Assembly (NCBI RefSeq): GCF_008641045.1
Contig: NW_022196368.1
Coordinates: 31,054 to 95,053, forward strand
Reading direction: 5' to 3'
Origin: Pistacia vera
Lineage: Eukaryota > Streptophyta > Magnoliopsida > Sapindales > Anacardiaceae
DNA: 64,000 nucleotides
Shown here: positions 10,819 through 22,261 of the stretch, in pieces
Numbering within the stretch: the stretch's first letter is position 1
How the letters are laid out: each line of letters opens with the position of its first letter
Notes under the pieces: model-generated
Databases searched by the model: none
Told to the model about the DNA's origin: nothing
What the model saw: the letters and a program-made list of their open reading frames with translations, nothing else
Made by a program: the position numbers and the translations under genes

Positions 10819-12610
10819 ATTAAGATAGGTGCACTAGAGCCAATAATTTAGAACATTTGTAGTAATATTATTGAATATCAATAAAGGCATAACTTCTATA
10901 TCATAGAATTCATTTATATATTCGAATATATATTAATATATGTCCTTAGAAGGGTTGAATCGTGACAAGGGAATTAAGTATTTTAAATCTTAATTGTGAG
11001 ATTGATTATACAGAAACACTATCATAGTGTTGAACGACCCTACCAAAAGGTAGTGACAGTTTTCACATGTCAAGGTTGTTAGGTGACAACTTGGTGCGAT
11101 GCATGGGTGCTTGTTAATGACAAGTTCACTAGATCAACCCACTAGAGGATTCCACATAAGATGGTAACGCTAGTGTCTATGGAATATATCCTCTAACGGA
11201 TGTGGTGCATGTGATCCCTCAACTTTAGATCACTAGAGCATCGTGTGTAATTATTGGTGTAATTTGACACTAGCCTAATTTAATCCTATTTAGGGTTATC
11301 ATTACAGTAGTCGTTGGTTACATTAAGAAGTACACTATGGCTATGGTGGATCAACAAATGATTCATCACTCCTAGTTATAGGAGAAATTATCTCACTAAG
11401 ATATTTGGTAAAAAACCACGATCACAAAATCTGTGGCCACAGTGGAATCAAGTTAGTACTCGAATCCAATTTATATGGTCAAATATAAACATATCAAGAT
11501 ACATTCATTGAAGCTGACACTACTTATGTACTTCAAACCTTGATGAGATAAATGATGATGAAACGATTTGAATTGCATGGTAACCATACTGTTGAAAGGT
11601 AGCTACTTCGCTGATTCTTTATTTGTTTGGTAATCATGACGCCTTGCTAAAGGCCAATCTTGACTAGTGTACGGAACACTAATTAGTTGATGCTTAATTA
11701 TAAATTTGGTCACTACCAACATAATAAAGAGCCAATGGGTCAGACACATTAAAGGCCGTTTTATTGCGAATGAAAATGAAGGGTAGTTTCGTCTTTTGGA
11801 TGAAATTGGTATTTTGGTAATTTTGCTGTGTGATTAAATTTGCTGAAGGTCATTGCCAGCATTCAATATTTATAATGAAGTTAATTTAGCGAAGTTGTAA
11901 TTATATTAATATTAATATTAATATAAAACATTAATATTAAATATATGGAATAAATATATCTAATATAATTAAATATATTTAAATATCCCATTAATTAAAT
12001 ATATGGATAAATAAATATTCATATTTATTTATTAGAAATATATATTTAATTGGGAAATATCCTATTGCAAAATAGGAAGGTATATTTAATTGAGAAATAT
12101 CTTATTACAAAATAGGAAGATATATTTAATTGAGAAATATCCCTTTCCAAAATAAGGAACATAAATATTCCTATTCTTAATAGGGAATATTTTATTCCCC
12201 ACTATATAAGAAAAGGAATGGGAGAATTGAATTATAATGACAAGTTCATTATTTTTCTCCTAAGCAAAAACCCTAGCTGCCTATTGCTTTTGAGAGAGAA
12301 TTTTCTTTCTCTCGATTGTGTGTTCTCTCCTCTTGTACCCAAGGATTCTAGCAAACTTCCTTCCAAGTGGACTAGCCTCCCTGCCTTTGTGTGGACTTCT
12401 CAGGAGCAATTCTATCTTGAATCAACTAGCAAAAAGTAAATCAAATAAATTCGAAGGAGCCTCCAAACACAAGTAACAACAATAAACCTTGTATGAGTTA
12501 TTTTATTTTATAAACAGATTGCATATATCAATCTTGATCGTGGGATTAAGGGGTTAATTGAATAAAAATTTTGTTTTATATTTCGCGTATTATTCAACCG
12601 TAACCCTACA
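10819..12610 (+). repeat. Family A 5' LTR (tail type III)
   Basis: A plus-strand LTR. Its first bases are altered (TATTAAGATAGGTGCACTAG against TGTTAGAGTAGGTGCCCTAG), and it ends at ACCCTACA directly before a primer-binding site at 12612, so it was the 5' LTR of an element. A TATA-like TATATAAG lies at 12203-12210. The promoter-side tail (about 11880-12610) differs from that of the complete elements. The rest of this element is represented only by leader sequence. Confidence 0.82.
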
Positions 12611-12611
12611 A

Positions 12612-12622
12612 TGGTATCAAAG
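12612..12622 (+). promoter_or_regulatory. Primer-binding site (initiator Met-tRNA type)
   Basis: TGGTATCAAAG lies two bases after the LTR end. It differs by one base from the usual plant TGGTATCAGAG, complementary to the 3' end of initiator methionine tRNA, which primes minus-strand synthesis. Confidence 0.8.
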
Positions 12623-13845
12623 TTTGGATTGATATATGTTTTCTGTTATTAACATGTTGATTGAATTGATAGAAAATTGCATGTTAGGGTTTTTGTTTCA
12701 ATTGTTTAAATTGAAATTGATTAAATCTGTTTTTAATCCTATTGATGAACAATGACTTTGGTTCGATTAGGGTTATGAAAACCCTGAAAACATGGCTACT
12801 TTAGGGTTGCGTGTTTCGACGGGTAGCCACTATCCCAAGGTTACGCGTAGTCTAGGTTACGTACACACTTGCCACTCGTGGCCTGTCCCTTGCTGGCCCT
12901 TGGCCATGCGTTTGAAAGCATGGCTAGCCAAGGCCCTTGGCTATGCGTTTAAACGCATGGCTAGCCATTATGGGCTGCGCACAGCTTCCTTCAGGCACTT
13001 GTCCCAGGCGCTTGTTGTTGCCCTAGGTGCCTGTCCAAATGTTGCTCGCGTTTGCATGTGGCCTATTGTTGGTCACACACACCCATGCATGACCCTTAAT
13101 CGTGGCTTGTCATAGGTCGTGTGCTTCTATACATGGCCTGCCCATGACAAGCCAAGGTTGCGCATTCACGTGTGCAGCTGCCTAGGTGTTTTAGTTTTGG
13201 GCTTATAGGGATGTTGTTGATCATTGTTGGCAACACCCCAATCAATGAGTTGTTTCCTGCAAGCTTTCATGTGGACATTGAAGGGTTAGGAGTCCTTCCC
13301 AATATTGCGCGAGAAAGACATTTTGGGAATTACAAGGTGGCATTTTGAACTTTTCTCCAAGCCATAAAATAGAGCAGTTGCTGTTGATCTGAACTGTTCA
13401 GTTTGTTTTCAAATTGGATAGGGACTAAACTACAAATTTTGCAAGTTTAGGGATCAAAGTGAAAATCTATAGAATTAAAAGGGCTACATCATAATTTACC
13501 TAGTTAAATTTAAGTTTTTAAATGATCTGCCATATTTGATTGATGTCTAAATATGCATGGTGTTCGGTACTTGGCCATCGACCTTAGGTTTATTATTTAG
13601 AATGCTTGTAATTTTATACCAAATTCACTCAGCCATAAATTCTTGAGTTGGTTTGGGTTTGCGACAACTATAATCCTTTCACCTTTGGAGATGTGTCATG
13701 TTTTAGATGATAGAATGCTTTCCTAGATTCTGATTGGTGCTTGATGACGTCAGCATATGTCAGTCCTTATTTTAGGCATAACACACTCTATTAAAGACAC
13801 TTTACTCATTAGTAAAATTATCAAAATTATAATCAAACCATAAGA
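12623..13845 (+). other. Copia leader with GC-rich repetitive patch
   Basis: Untranslated leader of the element whose LTR ends at 12610. A GC-rich patch at about 12790-13200 contains CCCTTGGCtATGCGTTTaAA-like units twice in tandem (about 12897-12970) with GCATGGCTAGCCA repeats. The open frame across it shows no known protein motif and is probably incidental. The segment around 13560-13620 (TGCATGGTGTTCGGTAC) corresponds to the leader of the complete element near 40520-40560. Confidence 0.6.
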
Positions 13846-13850
13846 CATAA

Positions 13851-14157
13851 TGATAGGGCTTGGTATATGATATGTTTATATGAGGAATGGAGACCTTCAA
13901 GAACAAGAGATAAAGAGATTAATTGACAAAATTATTCATTCATAACCACGATCTAGATTTAGGCTATTATATAGCCTTACACTTTACTCCAAATGAGTCC
14001 TAAAAGGATTCTAATTCCTTTTCTAATTGCATAATAGAGTAATTATAATTCTTATTCTAAAAGATATCCTAATTACAAGATATTTTAATTGTCTAATTCT
14101 ACTTAACGTACCCTTTTCGGATATCTCCCCAATCATCCCAGAATCGGGTTCCTAACA
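13851..14157 (-). mobile_element. Short copia-type solo LTR, 307 bp
   Basis: A 307-base unit reads TGATAGGGC...GGTTCCTAACA and is flanked by the perfect 5-base duplication CATAA (13846-13850 and 14158-14162). Read on the minus strand it starts TGTTAGGAACCC and ends CCTATCA, with a TATA-like GGCTATATAATAGCC inside. Size, TG...CA ends and TSD fit a solo LTR of a short-LTR copia element or a TRIM. It sits inside the leader of a family A element and has no internal region. Confidence 0.8.
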
Positions 14158-14162
14158 CATAA

Positions 14163-14721
14163 GCCCTTTTTAGACATGTCCTACTCCAATTTACATGAGC
14201 ATGCGTTCAAATTTTAGTAAATTATCACATATGGTTAACCATGAAAACCAAAAAGGAAGAAAAGAAAAGAAATTGATATAGAAGACCGATTGACGGATGA
14301 AGATAAAATAGAATGTCAAATCCATAACATAATAGATGTAAATTTTATAATGAAAAATTATTTGGACAAAGTCTCAATTAGAGAATCCTCCACCAACATG
14401 CCATGTTTGGTTGCAAGGGTAATCTATTCCAATATCCAATTGGAATAGATGGCTATTCCAATTTGGAGTAGGGTTTTAGTGTGCACTATTTAAGTGCAAC
14501 TAAAATTAAAATGAAATAATTGATTCAATCAAAAAAACCATGGCCTCCCTTTCTCTCTCTCTCTCCCAAACCTGAACCCGGAGGTTTCTATTTTATTGAT
14601 GTAAATTAGAATATGATTTTATTTGTTATAAATTCATTTTGTAATGATCGTGATGAAGAAATGAAGAAGCAATGAAGAGGCAAACTTCAAGACCCAAGTT
14701 TTGTATTGACCCTAGGTTTAC
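14163..14721 (+). other. Copia leader/LTR-like patchwork, no gene
   Basis: No gene is seen. About 14400-14545 resembles the promoter-side part of the LTR at 48142-49635 (TTTGGTTGCAAGGG, AGTAGGGTTTTAGTG, AAGTGCAACTAAAATTAAAA). About 14580-14710 resembles the complete element's leader near 40670-40800 (GAGGTTTCTA, TTTATTGATGTAAA, GACTTCAAG-like). A CT repeat lies at about 14550-14566. Confidence 0.55.
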
Positions 14722-14996
14722 CCACCAATTCCTATCAACGATATGGTTACTGTGCAATCAAATCCTTTCATCATATGTTATCTCATCGAGGCTGAGGTAC
14801 AAAACCAGTGTCAATCTCAGTTATTCTCGATATCTTCGTATTCAGCTACTAAACCAATGATCGGATAAATAAATTGGATTGAGCAACAACTCAATCCCGC
14901 CGTGGCCACACATTTAGTGACATTGCCATTTACTGAATTGTGCAGTGAGATAACTCCTCCCGTACCCAGGAGTGATGAATCCTTTGTCTATCCACA
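14722..14996 (-). repeat. Family A LTR fragment
   Basis: Minus-strand LTR sequence from the TCAACGATATGGTTACTGTG block to GATGAATCCTTTGTCTATCC. Neither LTR end is present. Confidence 0.82.
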
Positions 14997-15306
14997 CCAG
15001 TCAGGCATGAGTACGTCAAATTTCTATTGCCAGGAAACATCATTTAAATATCTACCTTGCTTTTGTTTTTTCTTATCTTTTTTGCAACATATCTACAACC
15101 AACACATACCTATCTTGGGCTTTCATATAGTAAAGTACTTCCTTCCAAAAAAGAAAATGTCATTCAATTGCTAGAATTCGCTCAAGGATCAATGGAACCC
15201 ATTTCACCCAGGTTTTGTTTTAATGACTTAGGATCAATAGAACCACAGTTATAACTCAGGGTCCCTTGCTTAAGACGGCGACCCGGTCATAACTCGATGG
15301 CCAAAC
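14997..15306. other. Unassigned segment between LTR pieces
   Basis: About 310 bases with no similarity that I recognise to the other elements in the window. Short open frames here show no motif. It ends at the LTR start at 15307. Confidence 0.4.
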
Positions 15307-16750
15307 TGTTAGGGTAGGTGCCCTAAAGCCAATCAAATTGTAGTTATTGACTACTTGTAAAACATGTTAATATTAATAAAAGGCATCTCTATGTTATGTA
15401 AATCATATTTCACATATGTTATAATATGTCCTTAGAATGCTTGAACCTGACCAGGGAATCAAGCGGTAATAAGTCTTGATTGTGAGATCCCTATGAGCAC
15501 ATTTGGTGGCCATTCTAGAAAAGTCCATAACCCCAATATTATCTAGAATTAAGGGTACAGATAATGCGATAAGACTATCATCGTGTTGAACGACCCTATC
15601 GAAAGATAGTAACAGATCTTACATGTTAAAGTTGTTTGGTGACAACTTGGTGCGACGCATGGGTGCTTGCAATTGGCAAGTTCACTGGACTAACCCTTTG
15701 GAGGAGTCCATATAATGGTAACCTCAATGTCTATGGAGTACATCCTCTAATGGATGGTGGTGCATATGATCTTTAGACTTGAGATCACCAGAGCGTCGTG
15801 TGTAAATATCGGTGTAGTTTGACGCTAACCTAATGTAGTCCTAATTAGGGCTATCAAAAAGGAAGTGATTGGCTACAATGAGAAGTACATCATGGCTATA
15901 GTGGATCAACAAAGGATTCATTACTCTTGAGTACAACAGAACTTATCTCGCTGAGTAATTCAGTAAATGACAATGATTGTAAAACTATGGCCATAGAGGA
16001 ATTGAGTTGGTGCTCAATTTTGATTTTAGCAAGTCGTTAGTTTGGATTACCGATTACGAACAAATCAAGATAGTATATTTGAAGTTGGCATTATTTATAT
16101 ACTTCAAACTTTGATGAGATAGTAGTTGATGAAAGGATTTGATTGCACGGTAACCATACCGTTGACTAGCAGTTGATACGATGAATCCAAATCTATCAAG
16201 TGACTATGATGCCTAGCTAGAGGCCAATCTTGGTATGTGTGTAATGAGACAATTAATTAAGTGTCAATTACGATATTACCCACTACCTATGTCATAAGGA
16301 GCCTACGGGTTGCACACTTAAAAGACAAATCAAAAGAAGATTTAGAATAAGGGTAATTTTGTCATTTCAAGATGAGGGGTATTTTGGTAATTCTTACAGT
16401 GCAATTAAATTTGCTGGAAGGTTGTTGTCTATGTCCAATTTTAATATTGGATTTAATTTGTAAGATTACATATTTATTCAAATATATGTATTGGTGTACA
16501 TATATTAAATGAATAAATAATCATTATTTAAATTAATATATCGGTGTATATGCATTTTAAATAGTGAATTATTATTGTATGATTAAGGCAATAATAATAA
16601 AATACCAAGCCAACTTTTTCTTGGGCACTAAGTAATGTCTAATTACATTAGATATTAGTAGGGGTGTTCTTGTAATATCACAAGGGGTTTTAGGGTTAGC
16701 GTTTGCCTATAAAAGGGGGCCTTAACCGATTCCCTATTTCCTTATTAGTT
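15307..16750 (+). repeat. Family A LTR (tail type IV), 3' end unclear
   Basis: A plus-strand LTR starting TGTTAGGGTAGGTGCCCTAA and following the family order (GAGATCACCAGAGCGTCGTG, CAATTAAATTTGCTGGAAGG). Its promoter-side part differs from other copies and contains a TATA-like CCTATAAAAGGGGG at about 16712. No canonical right end or primer-binding site was found. It merges with the end of another copia LTR somewhere between about 16750 and 16870, so the end coordinate is approximate. Confidence 0.7.
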
Positions 16751-16996
16751 CATTCTCCAAACCATGTAATGTTATTGCCCAATTAACATTACTTGCGTAG
16801 GGAATTCTTCGATGATTTGATCTTCTGAAGATTCGTGTCATCCGGACATTTCACAAGCAAGATTAAATATAATATAAACGAAGCAGTAAATTAACATGTG
16901 AAATAAGAACACTTTCTTTTATTCATAATAAATTTACAAGATATAAAGCCCTGAAGCCGACAACATGATTGGTTCCTAGGGCATACACTACCATAA
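16751..16996 (-). repeat. 3' LTR start of a second copia family
   Basis: On the minus strand a polypurine tract is followed by TTATGGTAGTGTATGCCCTA and AATTTATTATGAATAAAAG, the beginning of a copia LTR unlike family A. The left limit is uncertain because it fuses with the LTR at 15307. It belongs to the pol remnant at 16997-19225. Confidence 0.6.
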
Positions 16997-19225
16997 CTCC
17001 CACTTGCATTAGAGCCAATTGTTGTGGTATCTAATACCCATCTTCTCAAGATGATTGTCTAACTGCTTTTGTGTCATCGCTTTAGTAAGTAGGTCAGCTA
17101 CATTCTCTGTTGAAAGTGTTTTCTACACCAGAATTTCTCGAGTTCCAACGAATTCTCTCAAAATGTGATATTTACGTTGAATATGTTTTGACTTCTGGTA
17201 CGCCCTTGGCTCATTTGCTTGTGTAATAGCACTAGTATTGTCATAATACAAGGTTTTCAGATAAACCATGTTTGGAACCACACCAAGTTCAATCATGAAC
17301 TTGTGCATCCAGACAACTTCCTTTGCTGCTTCTGAAACGGCAATATATTCAGCTTCTGTAGTGGAATTGGCAATAGTTGACTATTTAGAACTATTCCAAG
17401 TAACTGCTCCTCCATTGCATATGAAAATGAAACTGAATGTAGAATTTCTATCATCCACATCTGGTTGAAAATCAGAATCAGAGTATCCTTCAATTTTCAA
17501 CTCCGAACCTCCATAACTTAGTATTAGATTCTTAGTTCTTCTTAAGTACTTAAAGATCGTCTTAATAGCTGACCAATGTTTCTCCCATGGGTCAGACTGA
17601 TATCTACTTGTAACACTTAGAACATATGTTATATCAGGCGTAGTATATAACATAGTGTACATGAGACTACCAACGGCTAAATATCCCATGCATCCGCTCG
17701 CGCTCCTGGTTAGTCTTTGGCCTCATATCTTTTGAAAAATGAATTTCGTGACTACAAGGCAAAATTCCCTTTTTGGAGTCTTGTATGCCGAACCATTTTA
17801 GTATCTTTTCTATGTACATCCTCTAGGATAGGCCTATTAATCCTTTCATTCTATCTCTATAGATACAAATTCCTAGGATGTAGGTTGCTTCTGCTAAGTC
17901 TTTCATGGAGAAAGTTTTAGATAATCATAACTTAACTTCAGTCATCATCCCAATTTCATTTCCCATCAATAGTATGCCATCTACATACAGTATAAGAAAT
18001 ATGATTGCATGATTCTTTGTCCGTTTATAAACACAGGGTTCATCCGGATTATTTATAAAACCAAACGTTTTGATTGTTTCATCAAGCTAGATGTTCCAGC
18101 TTCTTGAAGCTTATTTTAGCCCGCAAATGGATTTATGTATCTTGCACACTTTATCTCTTTCAGAATTGGATACAAAACACAAGTTGTTGCATGTAGATAT
18201 TTTCCTCAATAAATCCATTGAGGAACGTCGTTTTGACATCCATTTTCCATATCTCATAATCATAGTGTGTAGTTATGGCTAGCATAATTCTGATTGATTT
18301 AAGCATAGCGACTGGTGAGAAAGTTTCCTCATAATCTAACCCTTGTTTCTGAGTATAACCTTTTGCAACCAGTCTTGCTTTATAGGTCTCTACTTTTCAA
18401 TCCTTGCCAATCTTTCTCTTGAAGATTCATTTACATCCAATAGGAACTATTCCTTTTGGAGCATCAACAAGAGTCCATACTTGATTAGCATGCATGGATT
18501 CTATCTCAGAATTCATAGCTTTTAGCCATTTTCTAGAATCGATATCTAATATCGCTTCTTCATAGCTTCTAGGATCGTCCCCATGACTAACTTATCCAAT
18601 CATGATAGATTCAAAAATCTCTTCATGAAGTAATCCATATCTTTTCGAAGGTTGAGATATTCTAGATGATTTACAAACTGGAACCATTTTAGGTATTAAG
18701 GTTTACTGAGAGGGACCACCCATTTGAGTATTTTCGGTCTAAGGCTCCCCGGACTCTTCTTGGAGCACAATTTTCTTCTCGCACCACCTTCTTCTGAGAA
18801 CTATTTCTCAAGAAAGTGTGCATTCCTACTAATCGAAATTCGTTGATTAGTGTGGAAGTAAAATTAATGTCCCAAACTATCTTTGGGATACCCTATAAAC
18901 CGACCTTTCTCATATCTAACGTCCAACTTATCTATCTTGAATATCTTGACATAAACTAGACAACCCCAAATTCTCATATATTTGAGACTAGGAGGTTTAC
19001 CATACCACATCTCATATGGTGTCTTCTCGATAGATTTAGACGGTGCACTATTCAAAATATTCATAGCGGTTTCAAGGGCAAATCCCTATAGTGACATTGA
19101 CAAGTTCGTGAAACTTACCATTGATCATACCATATCCAATAAATTATGGTTCCTCCTTTTAGACATGCCATTATGTTGCGGCGTATATGAAGTGAAATTA
19201 TGGATGATAAAAATATCTTCCTTTA
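16997..19225 (-). pseudogene. Copia pol remnant of second family (INT-RT-RNase H)
   Basis: Read on the minus strand this runs from integrase (NFTSYTPQHNG, KTPYEMWYGKPPSLKYMRIW) through reverse transcriptase (IGCKWVFKR-like, CLVYVKIF) to RNase H (DITYVLSVTSRYQSDPWEKH, YSDSDFQPDVDD, YYDNTSAITQANEPRAY) and a polypurine tract at about 16997-17007. It is cut into short frames by stops and frameshifts. The catalytic YVDD reads YVDG (17976-17987). Its upstream end is replaced at about 19225 by gypsy sequence, so gag and protease are missing. The lineage is not certain; a Tork-type element is plausible. Confidence 0.88.
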
Positions 19226-20424
19226 ATATTATGTGCTTCAATATTTGAGGCGAAAAAACAGAATCTGATCGTAGCTCGAATTGTATCCCCTTTAGGACCC
19301 TCGAGTAGGAGCCCTGCCCCTACTCCTTTTTCATTAATGGCGAACCCGTCCACATACAAGGTCTACTGCCACAGACTGTCGAGCTTTTCTTCCACTGAAC
19401 TGTTCTTATTAGAAGTACTTGCTTCGAGAGAGCTCATTTCCTCTTTGGGCTGGTAGGAGAACTCTGAAATAAAGTCTACCAATGCTTGGCCCTTGATTGC
19501 CGTTCTTGGAAGTACTTGAGGTCGTGTTGTCTCGGTTCCATTATCCACTGGATTAACCTTTCTAATGCATGGGGCTTCAACATCACTTTCTTGAGTGGAA
19601 AATTTGTGACCACATGCACAATATATGCCTGGAAGTATGGTCGCCACAAGAAGTGCTAAAGCGAGCTTCTCCATCTTTGGGTACCTTGTTTCAACATCGA
19701 GCAACCGCTTGCTCACATAGTAGATGGGCCATTGAACTCCCCTTTCCTTGCATATCAAAGCCATGCTGATTGTGACCGTGAGACCGATAAATACAGCAAA
19801 AGGGACTCGCCTGGGACGGGCTTTGATAATAGTAGAGGCTACCCTAGGTGCCTTTTCAATTCCTGGAATGCTTTCTTGCATTCCTCTATCCACTTGAAAC
19901 CCTTATTGCCCTTCAAGGTCTCAAAAAATGGCAGGCATCTGTCGGTTGCTCGAGAACTTGTCAGGCTCTAAACTTGCTTTATCTTATTCGGGCTTTGCAT
20001 GTTTAGTAAGGCCTAGATTTTGTCAAGGTTGGCCTCAACACCTCGTTGGTTCACAGAGAATCCTAAGAACTTTCCCAAGCTTACTTGAAAAGCACACTTC
20101 AAAGGATTCAGTCGCATCCAGTATTTTCTGATGATACGAAACATCTCGCCCAGGTGATCAATATGGATTTTTGCGACATTTGATTTGACGAGAATGTTGT
20201 CAATGTACACCTCCATGGTTTTGACAACCTGCTCTGCAAACATTTTGTTAACTAGACGCTGGTAGGTCGCTCTAGTGTTCTTTAGTCTGAATGACATAAC
20301 CCTGTAACAATAAATACTTGAGTCAATAATAAAAGAGGTGCGTTCTTCATCGAGCTAATGCATTGGGATTTTGTTGCATCCCAAGTACTCATCCATGAAT
20401 CTCAATAGTGCGTTCCTTGCTATC
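19226..20424 (-). pseudogene. Tat-like gypsy pol, RT end and RNase H regions
   Basis: Minus-strand Ty3/gypsy polyprotein. The order is the palm of reverse transcriptase (FRLKNTRATYQRLVNKMF, then YIDNILVKS), the connection, a first RNase H (VQWPIYYVSKRLLDVETRYP, RTAIKGQALVDFISEF) and the start of a second RNase H-like domain (VDGFAINEKGVGAG). The second domain is known from the Tat/Ogre group. The active site YIDD has become YIDN (20196-20207), and a stop lies in the segment IPMH*LDEE. The gene is interrupted at GCATC 20425-20429 by a complete copia element and its upstream part resumes at 29257. It joins copia sequence at about 19225. Confidence 0.88.
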
Positions 20425-20429
20425 GCATC

Positions 20430-22239
20430 TATAAGTAAACAGTCCCGTATACACCGCGGAAACAAAAATAAATAATATAACAGGATCATTTACATGAGCC
20501 AAGATCAAGGGTATAATTTTACAATTTTATCAAAATAAGAATCTGCAGAAAAATAAATCTGAGTTTAAAGAAAACAAACGCACATTGGAGGCTCCTCCAA
20601 ATTTGTCGACGAATGTTTTGCTACCGATCCAAGTGTAGGATCGAACCCACGTAGTCCACATGAAGACAATCTCAAAAGAACTAAGGAGGGATTTGCTAGA
20701 TCCTCCTTAGCCTTAAGAATCAAGAAGACAAATCAAATGAATTGATTTTGGGCCAAAAATTGGATTCTACTGTGGGAGTGTAAAATGGGGGCTGTGTGTT
20801 TTTTTTCAAAGGAAAAAAAATCTAAATGAAAAATCACACACTTTTCTTTTTATAGTAAAAACAATTTGGCCTAATCCCATACGGAATAGGCTTAGGCTCC
20901 AACCCAAACACCCCATGTTGCCAAACACTCCCTATTTGGTTTATTTTAATTTCCATCATTATCTCAATTAAAATCAATTAATATATATTTAAATATTTAT
21001 TAACATTTAACAATAATGATAATATATTTAAATATGTGTGAACACACATTTAAACGTAATTTCACTTATTTAATTTTTCTAACAAATTAAATAAAGGCTA
21101 CGACCTCAGCAAATTTAATTGCACTATGAAATCACCAAAATACCCTTTCGCCTTAAAAGACAAAAATGCCCTTCTTTCTTCTTGGATCTTAAATTATCTT
21201 CTATGTGTGTGACCCATAGGCTCCTCATCATATCGGCAGTGTATAGTATCGCGATTAACACCAATTAATCATCTCACTAATACACAGACCAAGATTGGCC
21301 CCTAGCAAGGCATTATGGCCACTTGATAGATTCGGATTCAGCAAAGTAGCTACCTGTCAACGATATGGTTACCGTGCAATTCGATCCTTTCATCATACGT
21401 TATCTCGACGAGACAAAGGCATAGAAATAGTGTCAACCTTCGGTTACTCTCAATATTATGTATTCAATTTCTAGACCAATGACTCGTATTATAAACTGGA
21501 TAGAGCAACAACTCAATCCCACTGTGGCCACAGTTTTAGTGTCATTGCCATATACTGAATTGCACCGTGAGATAACTCTCTCCCGTACCCGGGAGTGATG
21601 AATCCTCTGTCAATCCACCATAGTCTTGATACACTCCTTGATGCAGCCAATCACCACCGTATTGACAGCTTTGAAAAAGAAATGCGTTAGGCTAGTGTCA
21701 AACTACACTAATCGGTGCACAAGGCGCTCCGGTGATCTCAAGTCTAAGGATCACATGCACCACCATTCGTTAGAGGATTTGTTCCACAGACACTGGGGTT
21801 ACCATCCATATGGAATCCTTTGGTGGGTCAGTCTAGTGAACTTGCTGCGGTGTAATCGCCTACAGCAAGCACCCATGTGTTGCACTAGGTTGTCACCAAA
21901 CAACCTTGACAAGTGAGATCAGTCACTGTCTTTCGACAGGGTCGTTCAACACTATGATAGCCTTACCGTATTATCTGTGCCCTTACTTCAGAATAATACT
22001 GGGGCTATGGACGTTTCTAGAATGGCCACCATATGTGCTCATACGGTTCTCACTATCAAGATTTGAAACACTTGATACACTCGTCACGATTCTACCATTC
22101 TAAGGACATATATCAATACATATTGCAATAATAATGATTTACGCGATATAGAATAAAATGCTTCTTATTGATTAATGAACATTATTACAAAGAGTCAATT
22201 CTACAATAATTGATTGGCTCTAGGGCATCTACTCTAACA
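20430..22239 (-). repeat. 3' LTR of minus-strand copia element
   Basis: An 1810-base LTR. On the minus strand it starts TGTTAGAGTAGATGCCCTAG at 22239 and ends GGACTGTTTACTTATA at 20430, where the usual terminal CA has become TA. It has the type I promoter-side tail shared with 38275-40056. Confidence 0.9.
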
Positions 22240-22254
22240 ATCTCCCACTTGCAC
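22240..22254 (-). promoter_or_regulatory. Polypurine tract
   Basis: GTGCAAGTGGGAGAT on the minus strand directly precedes the 3' LTR. It is identical to the tract of the complete plus-strand element. Confidence 0.88.
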
Positions 22255-22261
22255 TATAGCC

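Noticed and set aside
12792..13115. 107-residue open frame as a novel protein gene
   Set aside because: It lies in a GC-rich repetitive part of a copia leader; the peptide reflects the repeats and has no motif or promoter context.
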